In this document: in pieces, positions 7,736 to 15,492 of the stretch
Layout of the letters: the number at the start of each line of letters is the position of its first letter
How positions within the stretch are numbered: position 1 is the first letter of the stretch
Assembly: GCA_964574215.1 (NCBI GenBank)
Contig: CAZNLR010000036.1
Coordinates: forward strand, 1-54,304
Length of the DNA: 54,304 nt
DNA from: GCA-2725625 sp964574215
GTDB lineage: Bacteria > Pseudomonadota > Alphaproteobacteria > Rhodospirillales > UBA2165
Direction of reading: 5' to 3'
Made by a program: the position numbers and the translations under genes
The notes under the pieces: model-generated
The model's database searches: none
Told to the model about the DNA's origin: nothing
Seen by the model: only the letters and a program-made list of their open reading frames with translations

Positions 7736-9321
7736 CCCAATCTACCCCCAGTCAAAATTCCCCCAGTCAAAATTCCCCCAGCCGATTTTCGCCAAAAAGG
7801 TTGCTGCCGAAGAGCCTCGCCGGTCAGTTGATTACCCTGCTGCTGCTGGCACTGGTGGGCGCGCAAATTTTCAGCCTGATGATTTTGCACGACGAACGCC
7901 GCCTGGCGTTCCGGTTTGTGGCCCAACAGGAAGTGCTGTCGCGCACGGCGTCGGTGATCCGGCTGCTCAACCAGTCGCCCGCGAATCTGCACGAAACCAT
8001 CGTTAAGACCGCCAGTACCCGCCGGTTGCAATTCGAGCTTAGCGGCGATAGCGCCGTCGGTGATGAGGAAGAGGATGAAGGGGTCAACCACTTCATGCAA
8101 AAACGCATGGCGAATTGGTTGGATGGTGAGGTGGCGGATATCCGGATCGCCGTCTATGACGATCACGACAATGATGATGACGATCATGACGAAGAAGAGA
8201 AAGACGACGACGACGATGATGAGTACAAAACACGTCAGAAATTTGAAGAACTACGTAACCGGGGTGCAGATCGAAACCGCTGGTGGGGTGGTTGGCGTCG
8301 GCACGATCACGATCGTCGCGATTTCAGCCGTTTCGAAAGACGGAATTGGGGTCCGAAAAAACATTTTTTCATCGGTTTGACCATATCGGCCAAAACCTTG
8401 GGCGGCCCTTGGTTGAACGTTTTTACTTTGGTGCCGCCGGCCAACCCCGAATTCGCATTGCCGTCGCTGGCGTCCATGGCGGTAATGGCGGTGGCGTTAA
8501 TCATTATTGTCACCTTCATGGTGCGCCGGGTGACCCGACCGCTGGCGAGCCTGTCGGATGCCGCCGAACGGTTCGGCCGGGGGGAAAACGTCGAGCCCCT
8601 ACGGGAAAAAGGGCCTGAGGATATCCGCAAGGCGACCCGCACCTTTAACACCATGCAGGAACGGTTGCACCGCTTTGTTCGGGACCGTACCCAGATGATG
8701 GCCGCCGTTTCCCACGATCTTAGGACACCAATTACATCGCTGCGGCTCAGGGCCGAAATGATCGAGGACGAGGAAACCCGCACCAAGATCATCGCAGCGC
8801 TGGATGAAATGCAGACCCTGGCGGAGGCCACCCTCGCTTTTGCCCGGGAAGAGGCGACGGCGGAAAACACGCGCATCGTTGACCTGGGTGCGCTCATCGA
8901 TGCGGTCGGTCAGGATTTGGCGGATCTGGGAAATGATGTATCGTTCGACTATGAGGAAACGGCACCGGAGGATAAAATTACGGTCGCGGCCAGGCCGGTG
9001 GCTCTCAAACGGGCATTTCGAAATCTGATCGAAAATGCCGTCAAGTACGGTGGCAGGGCAATAATTGAACTGGAGAAAAAAGCGGAAGAAATCGCTATTC
9101 ATGTGGATGACGAAGGGCCGGGGATTGACCCGGACATGCGCCAACGTATATTCGAGCCTTTTGTCAGATTGGAGGAATCCCGCAGCCGGGATACCGGCGG
9201 TATCGGTCTCGGCCTGGCCATCGCGCGCTCCATCATCCGGGGCCATGGCGGTGACATCGAGGTATCGGACAATGAAAAGGGCGGCGCGCGTTTTACCGTC
9301 CGCTTGCCCCTGACTGAATAG
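7732..9321 (+). CDS. Sensor histidine kinase with Asp/Glu/His-rich periplasmic domain
   Basis: The 529-residue kinase starts at GTG 7732, overlapping the regulator stop. Order: a repetitive SQNSP leader, TM1 (about 28-50), periplasmic domain (51-240), TM2 (about 244-266), HAMP, HisKA with SHDLRTP (His near 326) and HATPase_c with NLIENAVKYG, DEGPGID and GIGLGLAIA. Residues about 143-164 hold 14 Asp, 4 Glu and 2 His in 22 positions, followed by an Arg/Trp/His-rich stretch. Family knowledge makes it the partner of the upstream regulator. The acidic tract suggests binding of a divalent cation or cationic ligand; this is inference. Confidence 0.92.
   Translation: MTQSTPSQNSPSQNSPSRFSPKRLLPKSLAGQLITLLLLALVGAQIFSLMILHDERRLAFRFVAQQEVLSRTASVIRLLNQSPANLHETIVKTASTRRLQFELSGDSAVGDEEEDEGVNHFMQKRMANWLDGEVADIRIAVYDDHDNDDDDHDEEEKDDDDDDEYKTRQKFEELRNRGADRNRWWGGWRRHDHDRRDFSRFERRNWGPKKHFFIGLTISAKTLGGPWLNVFTLVPPANPEFALPSLASMAVMAVALIIIVTFMVRRVTRPLASLSDAAERFGRGENVEPLREKGPEDIRKATRTFNTMQERLHRFVRDRTQMMAAVSHDLRTPITSLRLRAEMIEDEETRTKIIAALDEMQTLAEATLAFAREEATAENTRIVDLGALIDAVGQDLADLGNDVSFDYEETAPEDKITVAARPVALKRAFRNLIENAVKYGGRAIIELEKKAEEIAIHVDDEGPGIDPDMRQRIFEPFVRLEESRSRDTGGIGLGLAIARSIIRGHGGDIEVSDNEKGGARFTVRLPLTE
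7745..7781 (+). repeat. 15-bp tandem repeat at the kinase N-terminus
   Basis: The unit CCCCCAGTCAAAATT occurs at 7745-7759 and 7760-7774, followed by a partial third copy (7775-7781). It encodes the SQNSP repeats just before TM1. Being a multiple of three, gain or loss of a unit would keep the frame. Confidence 0.8.
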
Positions 9322-9357
9322 GCGCTATTCTAAATAAAAATAACAGGGAGATGTGAT

Positions 9358-10164
9358 ATGAAGGTCGCCGTTACAGGGGGCGCTACGGGCATTGGCGCCG
9401 AGGCTTGCCGCATCTTAAAAGACCGGGGCGATAGCGTCACCGTTTTCGATATCAAACAGCCGGACAGTAATTTCGATACGTTAATCCAGGTCGATCTGAG
9501 TGACTCCGCATCGATCGATAGAGCCGCCGCCGAAGTTGAAGGTCCGTTTGATGCGCTGCTCAACATCGCCGGTTTGCCGCCCCGGTCCGATGACACAAAT
9601 CTCGGAAATGCCGTTCAGGTCCTGGCGGTGAATTTCATCGGTCTGCGGCGGTTTACGCTGGCCATGTTGGACAAGCTCAGTGACGGGGCCGCCATCGTAA
9701 ACTTCGCGTCCCGCGCCGGCGGCCAGTGGCGGGAGAACATTGATCAGGTGAAGGCGCTTCTGGCGCTGCCCGAGGATGTCGGCCTGGAGGAATTCTGTAC
9801 CCACCATGAGGTGGATTCCACCCGCTCCTATAATCTGTCCAAGGAAGCCGTCATCGTCTGGACCATCGCCCAGACCGAGCAGCTGATCGCCCGCGGCCTG
9901 CGCATGAATTCGCTCAGTCCCGGCGGCGTCAGCAGTGAAATATTCGAGGACTTCCGTCAGGCCTTCGGTACCGACCGGGTGGACGGCATGAGCCAGCGCA
10001 CCGGCCGTCCGGGAGAGCCCGTCGAAGCCGCCCAGGTCGCCGTGTTTCTGGCCTCGCCTGAAAGCTGTTGGATCAAGGGCGCCGATATCCCCATGGACGG
10101 CGGCGGCGTGTCCATGATGCTCAGCGATCATTTGAAACTGGAGGAATTCAGTTCCGCCCTGTAG
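9358..10164 (+). CDS. Short-chain dehydrogenase/reductase
   Basis: The 268-residue Rossmann-fold oxidoreductase has cofactor motif TGGATGIG (6-13), a D-rich segment VDLSD, the structural NIAG (about 69-72), catalytic Ser in NFASRAGG (about 119) and YNLSK (Tyr and Lys about 158 and 162). The segment between Ser and Tyr is longer than usual, as in 3-alpha-hydroxysteroid dehydrogenase/carbonyl reductase-like SDRs. Asp in VFDIKQ after the second strand favours NAD(H). A GGGAG ribosome site precedes the ATG. It lies 104 bases upstream of a TRAP transporter and may act on the imported compound; substrate unknown. Confidence 0.88.
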   Translation: MKVAVTGGATGIGAEACRILKDRGDSVTVFDIKQPDSNFDTLIQVDLSDSASIDRAAAEVEGPFDALLNIAGLPPRSDDTNLGNAVQVLAVNFIGLRRFTLAMLDKLSDGAAIVNFASRAGGQWRENIDQVKALLALPEDVGLEEFCTHHEVDSTRSYNLSKEAVIVWTIAQTEQLIARGLRMNSLSPGGVSSEIFEDFRQAFGTDRVDGMSQRTGRPGEPVEAAQVAVFLASPESCWIKGADIPMDGGGVSMMLSDHLKLEEFSSAL

Positions 10165-10232
10165 CACGCCGCAAGAATTCACTTGGAAAATTTTTGTAAC
10201 CGGTGAAAGATGACCGGAATAATTAATACCAA

Positions 10233-10245
10233 GTAGTTCAACTAC
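10233..10245. promoter_or_regulatory. Perfect palindrome upstream of dctP-like gene
   Basis: GTAGTT-C-AACTAC is a perfect 13-base odd palindrome 23 bases before the dctP-like ATG. It could be an operator for the TRAP genes or a short mRNA hairpin. No regulator gene adjoins it. Confidence 0.3.
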
Positions 10246-10268
10246 CTATCAAATACGGGGAGAGTAAA

Positions 10269-11297
10269 ATGAAGTGGAATCTATTTGTTCTTATAGTTGC
10301 TGCCGGCGCTTGGTTTATGACGGGGATACCGGCCAGTGCCGAAACCGAAATTCTGATTAACGTCTTTACGCCGCCCAAGGCCAACCCGTCGTCAAAAATC
10401 ATGATGCCCTGGATCAAGGGTTTGAACCAAGCGGGTAAAGGCGAAATCAACATCAAGGTGCCGCCGAAATCTCTGGCGCCGCCGCCCCGGCAGATGGATA
10501 TCGTCACCCAGGGAATTGCCGATGGCGCCTTCATTTTCAACGCTTTTTTGAGAAAACGCGTACCGCACGTGCAGCTGTCCTTGTTGCCCATGACGACGAC
10601 CACCGCCGAAGCGGATGGCGTTTCGCTGTGGCGGACCTATAACAAATATTTCAAGGCGAAAAATCCCTATAAGGATGTCGTCTTGATGGGCTTCTTTGCA
10701 GCGCCGGGCGGTCATCTTTATTCGATGTCTAATACGCCGATTACCAACGCCGCCGACATCAAGAAATTGAAAATGTGGTCGCTGCCCGGTTTTCCTTCTC
10801 TGGTATGGAAAAACCTCGGTGCCGCTGTGGTGCCGGGACCGGCCGTGAGGATTTATCCCATCGTTTCAAAAGGCACGGTGGATGGCTTCTCCGGCCTAGA
10901 CATGGCCGACGCCCATGCCTTCAAGGCTTCACAATTCGCTAAATCCGTCACGCAATTGCCGGGCGCTTTGTTCAGCGCTTCATTTTCGGTATTTATCAGC
11001 AAGACGAAATGGGATGGCCTTTCCAGCAAAGCCAGAGGCATCATCAGTTCCAGTGCGGGAGAAAAACTGGCCCGTTTGTCCAAAGGATGGGACGACGTCA
11101 TACCCGGGGCCGAGGCCAAATTCAAAAATGCCGGAAGCAAGATTTTGCAGGCGTCATCGGCCTTGACGGGCGCTTTTAGAAAAGCATCGGCGCCGTTGCA
11201 TGCCGGATGGATTAAGCAAATCAGCAAGTTGGGCGTCGACGGTCAGGGGGCGCTCGATTTTTACCAGTCGGAAGCAAAAAAGATATCCAGCATGTAA
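10269..11297 (+). CDS. TRAP transporter substrate-binding protein (DctP family)
   Basis: The 342-residue protein has a signal peptide (hydrophobic 4-22, cleavage near ASA-ET at 24-25) and the DctP-type fold. The family arginine that contacts a substrate carboxylate is probably within VPGPAVRIYPIVSKGTVDG (about 185-203). GGGGAG at 10257-10262 supports the start. It captures an organic acid in the periplasm and hands it to the QM membrane pair encoded immediately downstream. The ligand cannot be predicted, though the neighbouring SDR and hydrolase suggest a hydroxy- or keto-acid. Confidence 0.9.
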   Translation: MKWNLFVLIVAAGAWFMTGIPASAETEILINVFTPPKANPSSKIMMPWIKGLNQAGKGEINIKVPPKSLAPPPRQMDIVTQGIADGAFIFNAFLRKRVPHVQLSLLPMTTTTAEADGVSLWRTYNKYFKAKNPYKDVVLMGFFAAPGGHLYSMSNTPITNAADIKKLKMWSLPGFPSLVWKNLGAAVVPGPAVRIYPIVSKGTVDGFSGLDMADAHAFKASQFAKSVTQLPGALFSASFSVFISKTKWDGLSSKARGIISSSAGEKLARLSKGWDDVIPGAEAKFKNAGSKILQASSALTGAFRKASAPLHAGWIKQISKLGVDGQGALDFYQSEAKKISSM

Positions 11298-11318
11298 ATA
11301 CTTGAACGGATTCATCCG

Positions 11319-11870
11319 GTGAATAATGAATCATCCTTAACGCCGGGCGCTGGCAACAGTGCCCGGTCTGTTATGTTGCTGCGCCGCTGCCTGGGCGGCG
11401 TCACCGCCATCATCCTGTCCTACATGATGGTTTTGACGGTGGTCGACGTATTCGGCCGCTTTTTCCTCAATAAGCCCATACCCGGCAGTTTCGAAATGAT
11501 GGAGTTTTCCCTGGCGATCCTGGTGTTTGCCGCCATGCCGCTGGTGACCTGGGACCGCGGCCATGTCTCGGTAACTTTGCTCGACGGGATTTTTAAAGGG
11601 GCGGGAAAAAAGTTCCAGCAAATTGTCGTCCTGGCCGGCAGCGCCTTGGCCATGGCAATTATCGCCTGGCGCATGTGGGACCAGGGCAACCGGTTGGATA
11701 TTACCGGCGCGATCACCGGCTATCTGGAATGGCCCATCGCGCCGGTGGCCTATTTCATGGCTGCCCTGGCCGCTTTTTCCCTGATCATCCTGCTGATCCT
11801 GATCTGGTTTGTTGTGGTCGACCGGGATTTACCCGAATTCGACGATCACGAGATGGAAATGAGCGAGTAG
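11319..11870 (+). CDS. TRAP transporter small permease (DctQ family)
   Basis: The 183-residue membrane protein has four predicted helices (about 26-46, 60-80, 98-120, 138-165) of the DctQ family. The segment FGRFFLNKPIPGSFEM between the first and second helices is family-typical. Translation probably starts at GTG 11319, since no in-frame ATG precedes the conserved part; its ribosome site is weak. It lies 21 bases after dctP and three bases before dctM, so all three subunits are one transcript. It works with DctM as an ion-coupled importer. Confidence 0.9.
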   Translation: MNNESSLTPGAGNSARSVMLLRRCLGGVTAIILSYMMVLTVVDVFGRFFLNKPIPGSFEMMEFSLAILVFAAMPLVTWDRGHVSVTLLDGIFKGAGKKFQQIVVLAGSALAMAIIAWRMWDQGNRLDITGAITGYLEWPIAPVAYFMAALAAFSLIILLILIWFVVVDRDLPEFDDHEMEMSE

Positions 11871-11873
11871 ACG

Positions 11874-13175
11874 ATGATCGAATCATTCATCGGCTTTGCC
11901 GCCCTTTTGTCGCTCGCCTTTATCGGCATTCCCCTTGGTTTTTCCATGCTGCTGGTCGGCATTGTGGGATTTATGACCGAGCGCAATATGCCGGCGGCTC
12001 TCTCCATGACCGGTCAGCAGGTGCTCGATTTTTCCACCAATTACGGGCTGACGGTATTACCGCTGTTTGTCCTCATGGGCACCTTTATTCACCGGGCGCA
12101 ATTGTCGGAGGAACTCTATGACGCCACCAACGCCTGGCTGGGTCACCGGCGGGGCGGGCTCGCCATGGCCACCATTGCCGCCTGCGCCGGGTTCGCCGCC
12201 GTCTCGGGATCGTCCCTGGCAACGGCAGCCACCATGAGCAAGGTGGCCATGCCACCCATGCGGCGCTTTAAATACGCCGACAGTCTGGCGGCCGGTACCA
12301 TTGCCGCCGGCGGCACTTTGGGCATATTGATCCCGCCCAGCGTACCCATGGTGATCTACGGCATCCTTACCGAAACCGATATCGGTAAACTGTTCATGGC
12401 CGGGGTGCTTCCCGGCATTCTGCTGGTCTTCCTGTATTTCGGCGCCATCTCCCTGATGGCGATGATCCGGCCGGACATGGGCCCGCCCGGCGACAAGGTG
12501 TCCTGGTCCGGCCGCTGGCGGAGCCTGGCCAAGGTCTGGGGCATCGTCGCACTGTTTATTCTCGTGCTGGGGGGTATTTATACGGGGGTATTCACACCCA
12601 CCGAAGCCGCCGCCATCGGTGCGGCAGGGGCCATGCTGTTTGCTCTCGGACGCGGTAAACTGGATTGGGCGGCGCTTTACCATTCCCTGGTGGACGCCGG
12701 GCGGACAACGGCCATGATTTTTGTGGTCGGGTTCGGCGCGTTGGTGTTTTCCAACTTTATCAACCTCGCCGGCCTGCCGTCTGCCATGGTGGAGTGGATC
12801 GAATCGTTGCAGGTCTCGCCCATCGGTGTCATCCTCGCTATCTGCCTGATTTACGTTATTTTGGGCTGCGTGTTCGACAGCCTCGCCATGCTGCTCCTGA
12901 CCGTGCCGATCTTTTTTCCCATCGTTGAGCCGCTGGGCGTTGATCCCATCTGGTTCGGCATCATCGTCATTGTCGTCGTCGAGATCGGACTGATTACGCC
13001 ACCTATAGGTATGAATGTCTTTATGGTTAAAACGGTACTTCGGGACGTGGAAATCTGGACCATATTCAATGGTGTTTGGCCGTTCCTGGCGGCGACGTTG
13101 ATCGGCCTGGCGCTGATCATCGTCTTTCCCCAAATCGCGCTGGTGCTGCCCGATCTGATGCTGAACTGGCGATAG
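11874..13175 (+). CDS. TRAP transporter large permease (DctM family)
   Basis: The 433-residue protein has about twelve hydrophobic helices and the DctM/Siap-type signatures AAVSGSSLATAATM (about 107-120), AGGTLGILIPPSVPMVIYG (about 145-163) and EIGLITPPIGMN (about 372-383), which form the two re-entrant substrate and Na+ sites. It starts three bases after the DctQ stop. It is the transport-catalysing subunit of the TRAP system encoded at 10269-13175. Complete, with no sign of damage. Confidence 0.95.
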   Translation: MIESFIGFAALLSLAFIGIPLGFSMLLVGIVGFMTERNMPAALSMTGQQVLDFSTNYGLTVLPLFVLMGTFIHRAQLSEELYDATNAWLGHRRGGLAMATIAACAGFAAVSGSSLATAATMSKVAMPPMRRFKYADSLAAGTIAAGGTLGILIPPSVPMVIYGILTETDIGKLFMAGVLPGILLVFLYFGAISLMAMIRPDMGPPGDKVSWSGRWRSLAKVWGIVALFILVLGGIYTGVFTPTEAAAIGAAGAMLFALGRGKLDWAALYHSLVDAGRTTAMIFVVGFGALVFSNFINLAGLPSAMVEWIESLQVSPIGVILAICLIYVILGCVFDSLAMLLLTVPIFFPIVEPLGVDPIWFGIIVIVVVEIGLITPPIGMNVFMVKTVLRDVEIWTIFNGVWPFLAATLIGLALIIVFPQIALVLPDLMLNWR

Positions 13176-13191
13176 AGGAAAGGGCGGATTG

Positions 13192-13905
13192 ATGGCGACT
13201 TTTGTCCTTGTTCACGGCGCTTGGCACGGCGGTTGGTGCTGGATCAAAGTCGCTGAGCCTCTCCGCACCCAAGGCCATCGCGTGTTCGCGCCCACGCTAA
13301 CCGGGCTGGGAGAGCGGGCGCATCTGGTATCGCCGGACATTAACCTCGATACCCATATTCAGGATATCGTCGGCGTGCTGGAGTCAGAGGAACTCATGGA
13401 CGTTATCCTGGTGGGCCATAGTTACGCCGGTATGGTGATTACCGGCGTGGCCGAGCGGGTAACGGACCGGCTCAGCGCCTTGGTCTACGTGGATGCTTTT
13501 GTGCCGGAGAACGGCCAGTCCATGCTCTCCATCAATCCGGAGCGGGTGCGGGGATTTCTGGACCGGGCGGCGGCGGGAGACGCCAATCTGATCCCAACCA
13601 TGAAGGCCGAAAATTGGGGTGTGAGATCGGCTGCAGATATTGCCTGGCTCGACCGACACCTGACGCCCCAGCCGGCGGGTACTTATACTCAGCCGGTATC
13701 CTACACGGACTTATTCCAACGCATCGAAAATCTGACCTATATCTTGGCGAGCGGAAATGAAAACGGGGTTTTCTCCCCCGTCGCCGAAAAATTGCGGCGT
13801 GACCCTGCGTGGCGCTGCGAAACTGTTCCCTGTGGTCACGAAGTCATGGTGGATGAGCCGGAACGGCTGGTGGAAATTCTGCTCGACGTGGCGGGTGCGA
13901 GTTGA
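13192..13905 (+). CDS. Alpha/beta hydrolase (esterase/hydroxynitrile-lyase-like)
   Basis: The 237-residue hydrolase has VHGAWHGGWCW (oxyanion region, 7-17), nucleophile elbow GHSYAGM (Ser about 77), and a final His in PCGHEVM (about 215). This pattern matches the small salicylate-esterase/hydroxynitrile-lyase-like clade. ATG 13192 has a GGAAAGGGCGG stretch upstream and is preferred over the TTG at 13189. It is 16 bases past dctM, so probably the last gene of the SDR-TRAP operon, and may de-esterify the imported substrate. Confidence 0.85.
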   Translation: MATFVLVHGAWHGGWCWIKVAEPLRTQGHRVFAPTLTGLGERAHLVSPDINLDTHIQDIVGVLESEELMDVILVGHSYAGMVITGVAERVTDRLSALVYVDAFVPENGQSMLSINPERVRGFLDRAAAGDANLIPTMKAENWGVRSAADIAWLDRHLTPQPAGTYTQPVSYTDLFQRIENLTYILASGNENGVFSPVAEKLRRDPAWRCETVPCGHEVMVDEPERLVEILLDVAGAS

Positions 13906-13912
13906 CGCCGGA

Positions 13913-14188
13913 CTAAAGCGCGCCGAACGCCTTGGCGTAGTCTACTTGCCCCGAGGTCACAAGAAGATCGCCCGTCAGGGAAATTACCATCGAATAGGGT
14001 CCGGCGTAGGGCGAGGAAAAACCGCTGGCCAGTTCAAGGTCGAAACCGAAGCGGCGGTCGTACTCCGGCTCTCCCAGCACAAACACCGCCTGCCACCCTT
14101 CCCGTGCCGCCCGGTCCAGGCCGGCGCTGACGATGGCGCGGATATTGGCTCCGTCTTCGGGCTTCTCATCGCGAATTTTTATGGTCAT
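13913..14188 (-). pseudogene. GNAT acetyltransferase remnant with internal in-frame deletion
   Basis: The 91-residue frame begins like a GNAT protein (IRDEKPEDGANIRAIV, residues 5-20) and then jumps into the typical C-terminal part: GWQAVFVLGEPEYDRRFGF, then ASGFSSPYAGPY and VDYAKAFGAL. About 70 residues expected between them are absent, including the acetyl-CoA-binding motif with its Q/RxxGxG/A signature. The frame is intact, so this is a clean deletion. It is unlikely to acetylate anything. Call based on remembered family layout; the reading frame itself is clear. Confidence 0.65.
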
Positions 14189-14212
14189 GGTCGAAATATG
14201 AATATTGAGGGT

Positions 14213-14890
14213 CTATTCGTCGTTGCCGTAATAATCGGCGCCGATCTTGATGGGCGCGCGGCCCTGCTCGCGCCGGTGGGCGTTGGCGTCACGAAGGGAA
14301 TAAGTGCAGCCGCAATATTGCTGGGCATAAAATTTTTCCTGTTTGGAAACTTCCAACATGCGGTCCGACCCGCCTTTTTTGCGCCAGTTGAGGGTCCAAT
14401 AGGTTAGACCGTCGTGAAAGTCGGCGGCCCGCTCGCCGCAGCCGTTGATCTGATCCAGGTTCTTCCAGCGGGACGTGCCGAGGGTGCTGGTGAAAACCTT
14501 GAACCCGTTTTCGGCAGCATACTGGGCCGAGCGCTCGAAACGAATGTCGAAACAGAGGGTGCAGCGGTAGCCCCGTTCCGGCTCGTCGCCATAGCCTTCT
14601 GTCCGGTCGAACCAGGTCTCGGGTTCGTAATCGAGATCGACAAAGGGAATGCCCAGCTTGGCGGCGTAGCGTTTGTTTTCGTCCTTGCGAATCTCGTATT
14701 CCCGTTTGGGGTGGATATTGGGGTTGTAGAACAGGATGGTGTAGGCAATGCCGGAGCGGGTAAGTTCGTTCATCACGTCGCCGGCGCACGGCGCACAGCA
14801 GGAATGGAGCAGAATATGTTCCGCCCCGTTCGGTGCCACCAATTTAGGCCGGTTATCCGCGACAGAATTCTCCGGTACCCGCATATCCAT
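14213..14890 (-). CDS. queH: Epoxyqueuosine reductase QueH
   Basis: The 225-residue protein matches QueH (formerly DUF208): HSCCAPCAGDV (about 29-39), FYNPNIHP (54-61), RCTLCFDIRFE (about 109-119) and QYCGCTYS (about 191-198). The paired cysteines bind a [4Fe-4S] cluster and a second metal. QueH reduces epoxyqueuosine in tRNA to queuosine and replaces QueG functionally. Slightly overlapping ATGs exist at the N-terminus; the first, at 14890, is used. It is convergent with nothing and lies 24 bases upstream of the GNAT remnant on the same strand. Confidence 0.92.
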   Translation of the reverse strand: MDMRVPENSVADNRPKLVAPNGAEHILLHSCCAPCAGDVMNELTRSGIAYTILFYNPNIHPKREYEIRKDENKRYAAKLGIPFVDLDYEPETWFDRTEGYGDEPERGYRCTLCFDIRFERSAQYAAENGFKVFTSTLGTSRWKNLDQINGCGERAADFHDGLTYWTLNWRKKGGSDRMLEVSKQEKFYAQQYCGCTYSLRDANAHRREQGRAPIKIGADYYGNDE

Positions 14891-15492
14891 GATAATTCAG
14901 CCAACCTATCAACGGCGATCAACGAAACGGAAGGAATTTCGGCGCGACGACGTCATTTCACCAAGATTAAGCGGCATATATACGCGCCATTCTGTTCAGG
15001 AACAAGAGTATACCTACATCCGTAGGTTAAAACGGAAAACCCGGCAAAACAAAAATTTTTATTGGCATTAATTCAGAATAATTAGTTTAAAACAATAGGT
15101 TATTAAAATTATACATAATATAGTTAATTTATTAATTCAGTTGAATATAGCAAGCTTAAATCCAGTAAAATTATAAATTAACTATATTAGATATAAACTG
15201 GCAAGATATGGCGCCAGCAAGCTGTTGGGGGAATTGGTGGCGCGATCGCGCTTTTCCTCTGTCCTCCCTTATCTTGAAACCAAACATTAAGACTTTTTGC
15301 CTCATTATGCCGATTGGTTGGGCGGTAGCATGGCTCGACCGGTAATAGTGTTTACATGAGGGAAATTAAGGGTCGTCAAAGAAGGCACATTGGAAAGAGG
15401 GACACACCGGGGGGAGTCCTACTTGACACTGAGGGTCAAAGGCATCATTTTCTCGCCGTTTTTGCCGGCCATAGTTTTCCGGACATAATTAA
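14891..15492. other. 602-base gap without a gene
   Basis: No convincing coding frame is seen. Positions about 15040-15190 are strongly AT-rich. Small structures are an ACCTAC/GTAGGT hairpin at 15013-15028 and the palindrome GCGCGATCGCGC followed by TTTT at 15240-15255. The part from 15330 to 15480 is more GC-rich and is presumably the promoter and leader region of the M23 peptidase gene. A small RNA is possible but nothing is recognised. Confidence 0.5.

Noticed and set aside
8158..8223. Acidic tract as a frameshift or assembly error
   Set aside because: The reading frame continues through it into intact HAMP and kinase domains, and GAC/GAT codons are mixed, so it looks selected rather than artefactual.
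12057..13133. 358-codon minus-strand frame opposite dctM
   Set aside because: His/Gly/Asp-rich shadow of a hydrophobic gene; no family features.
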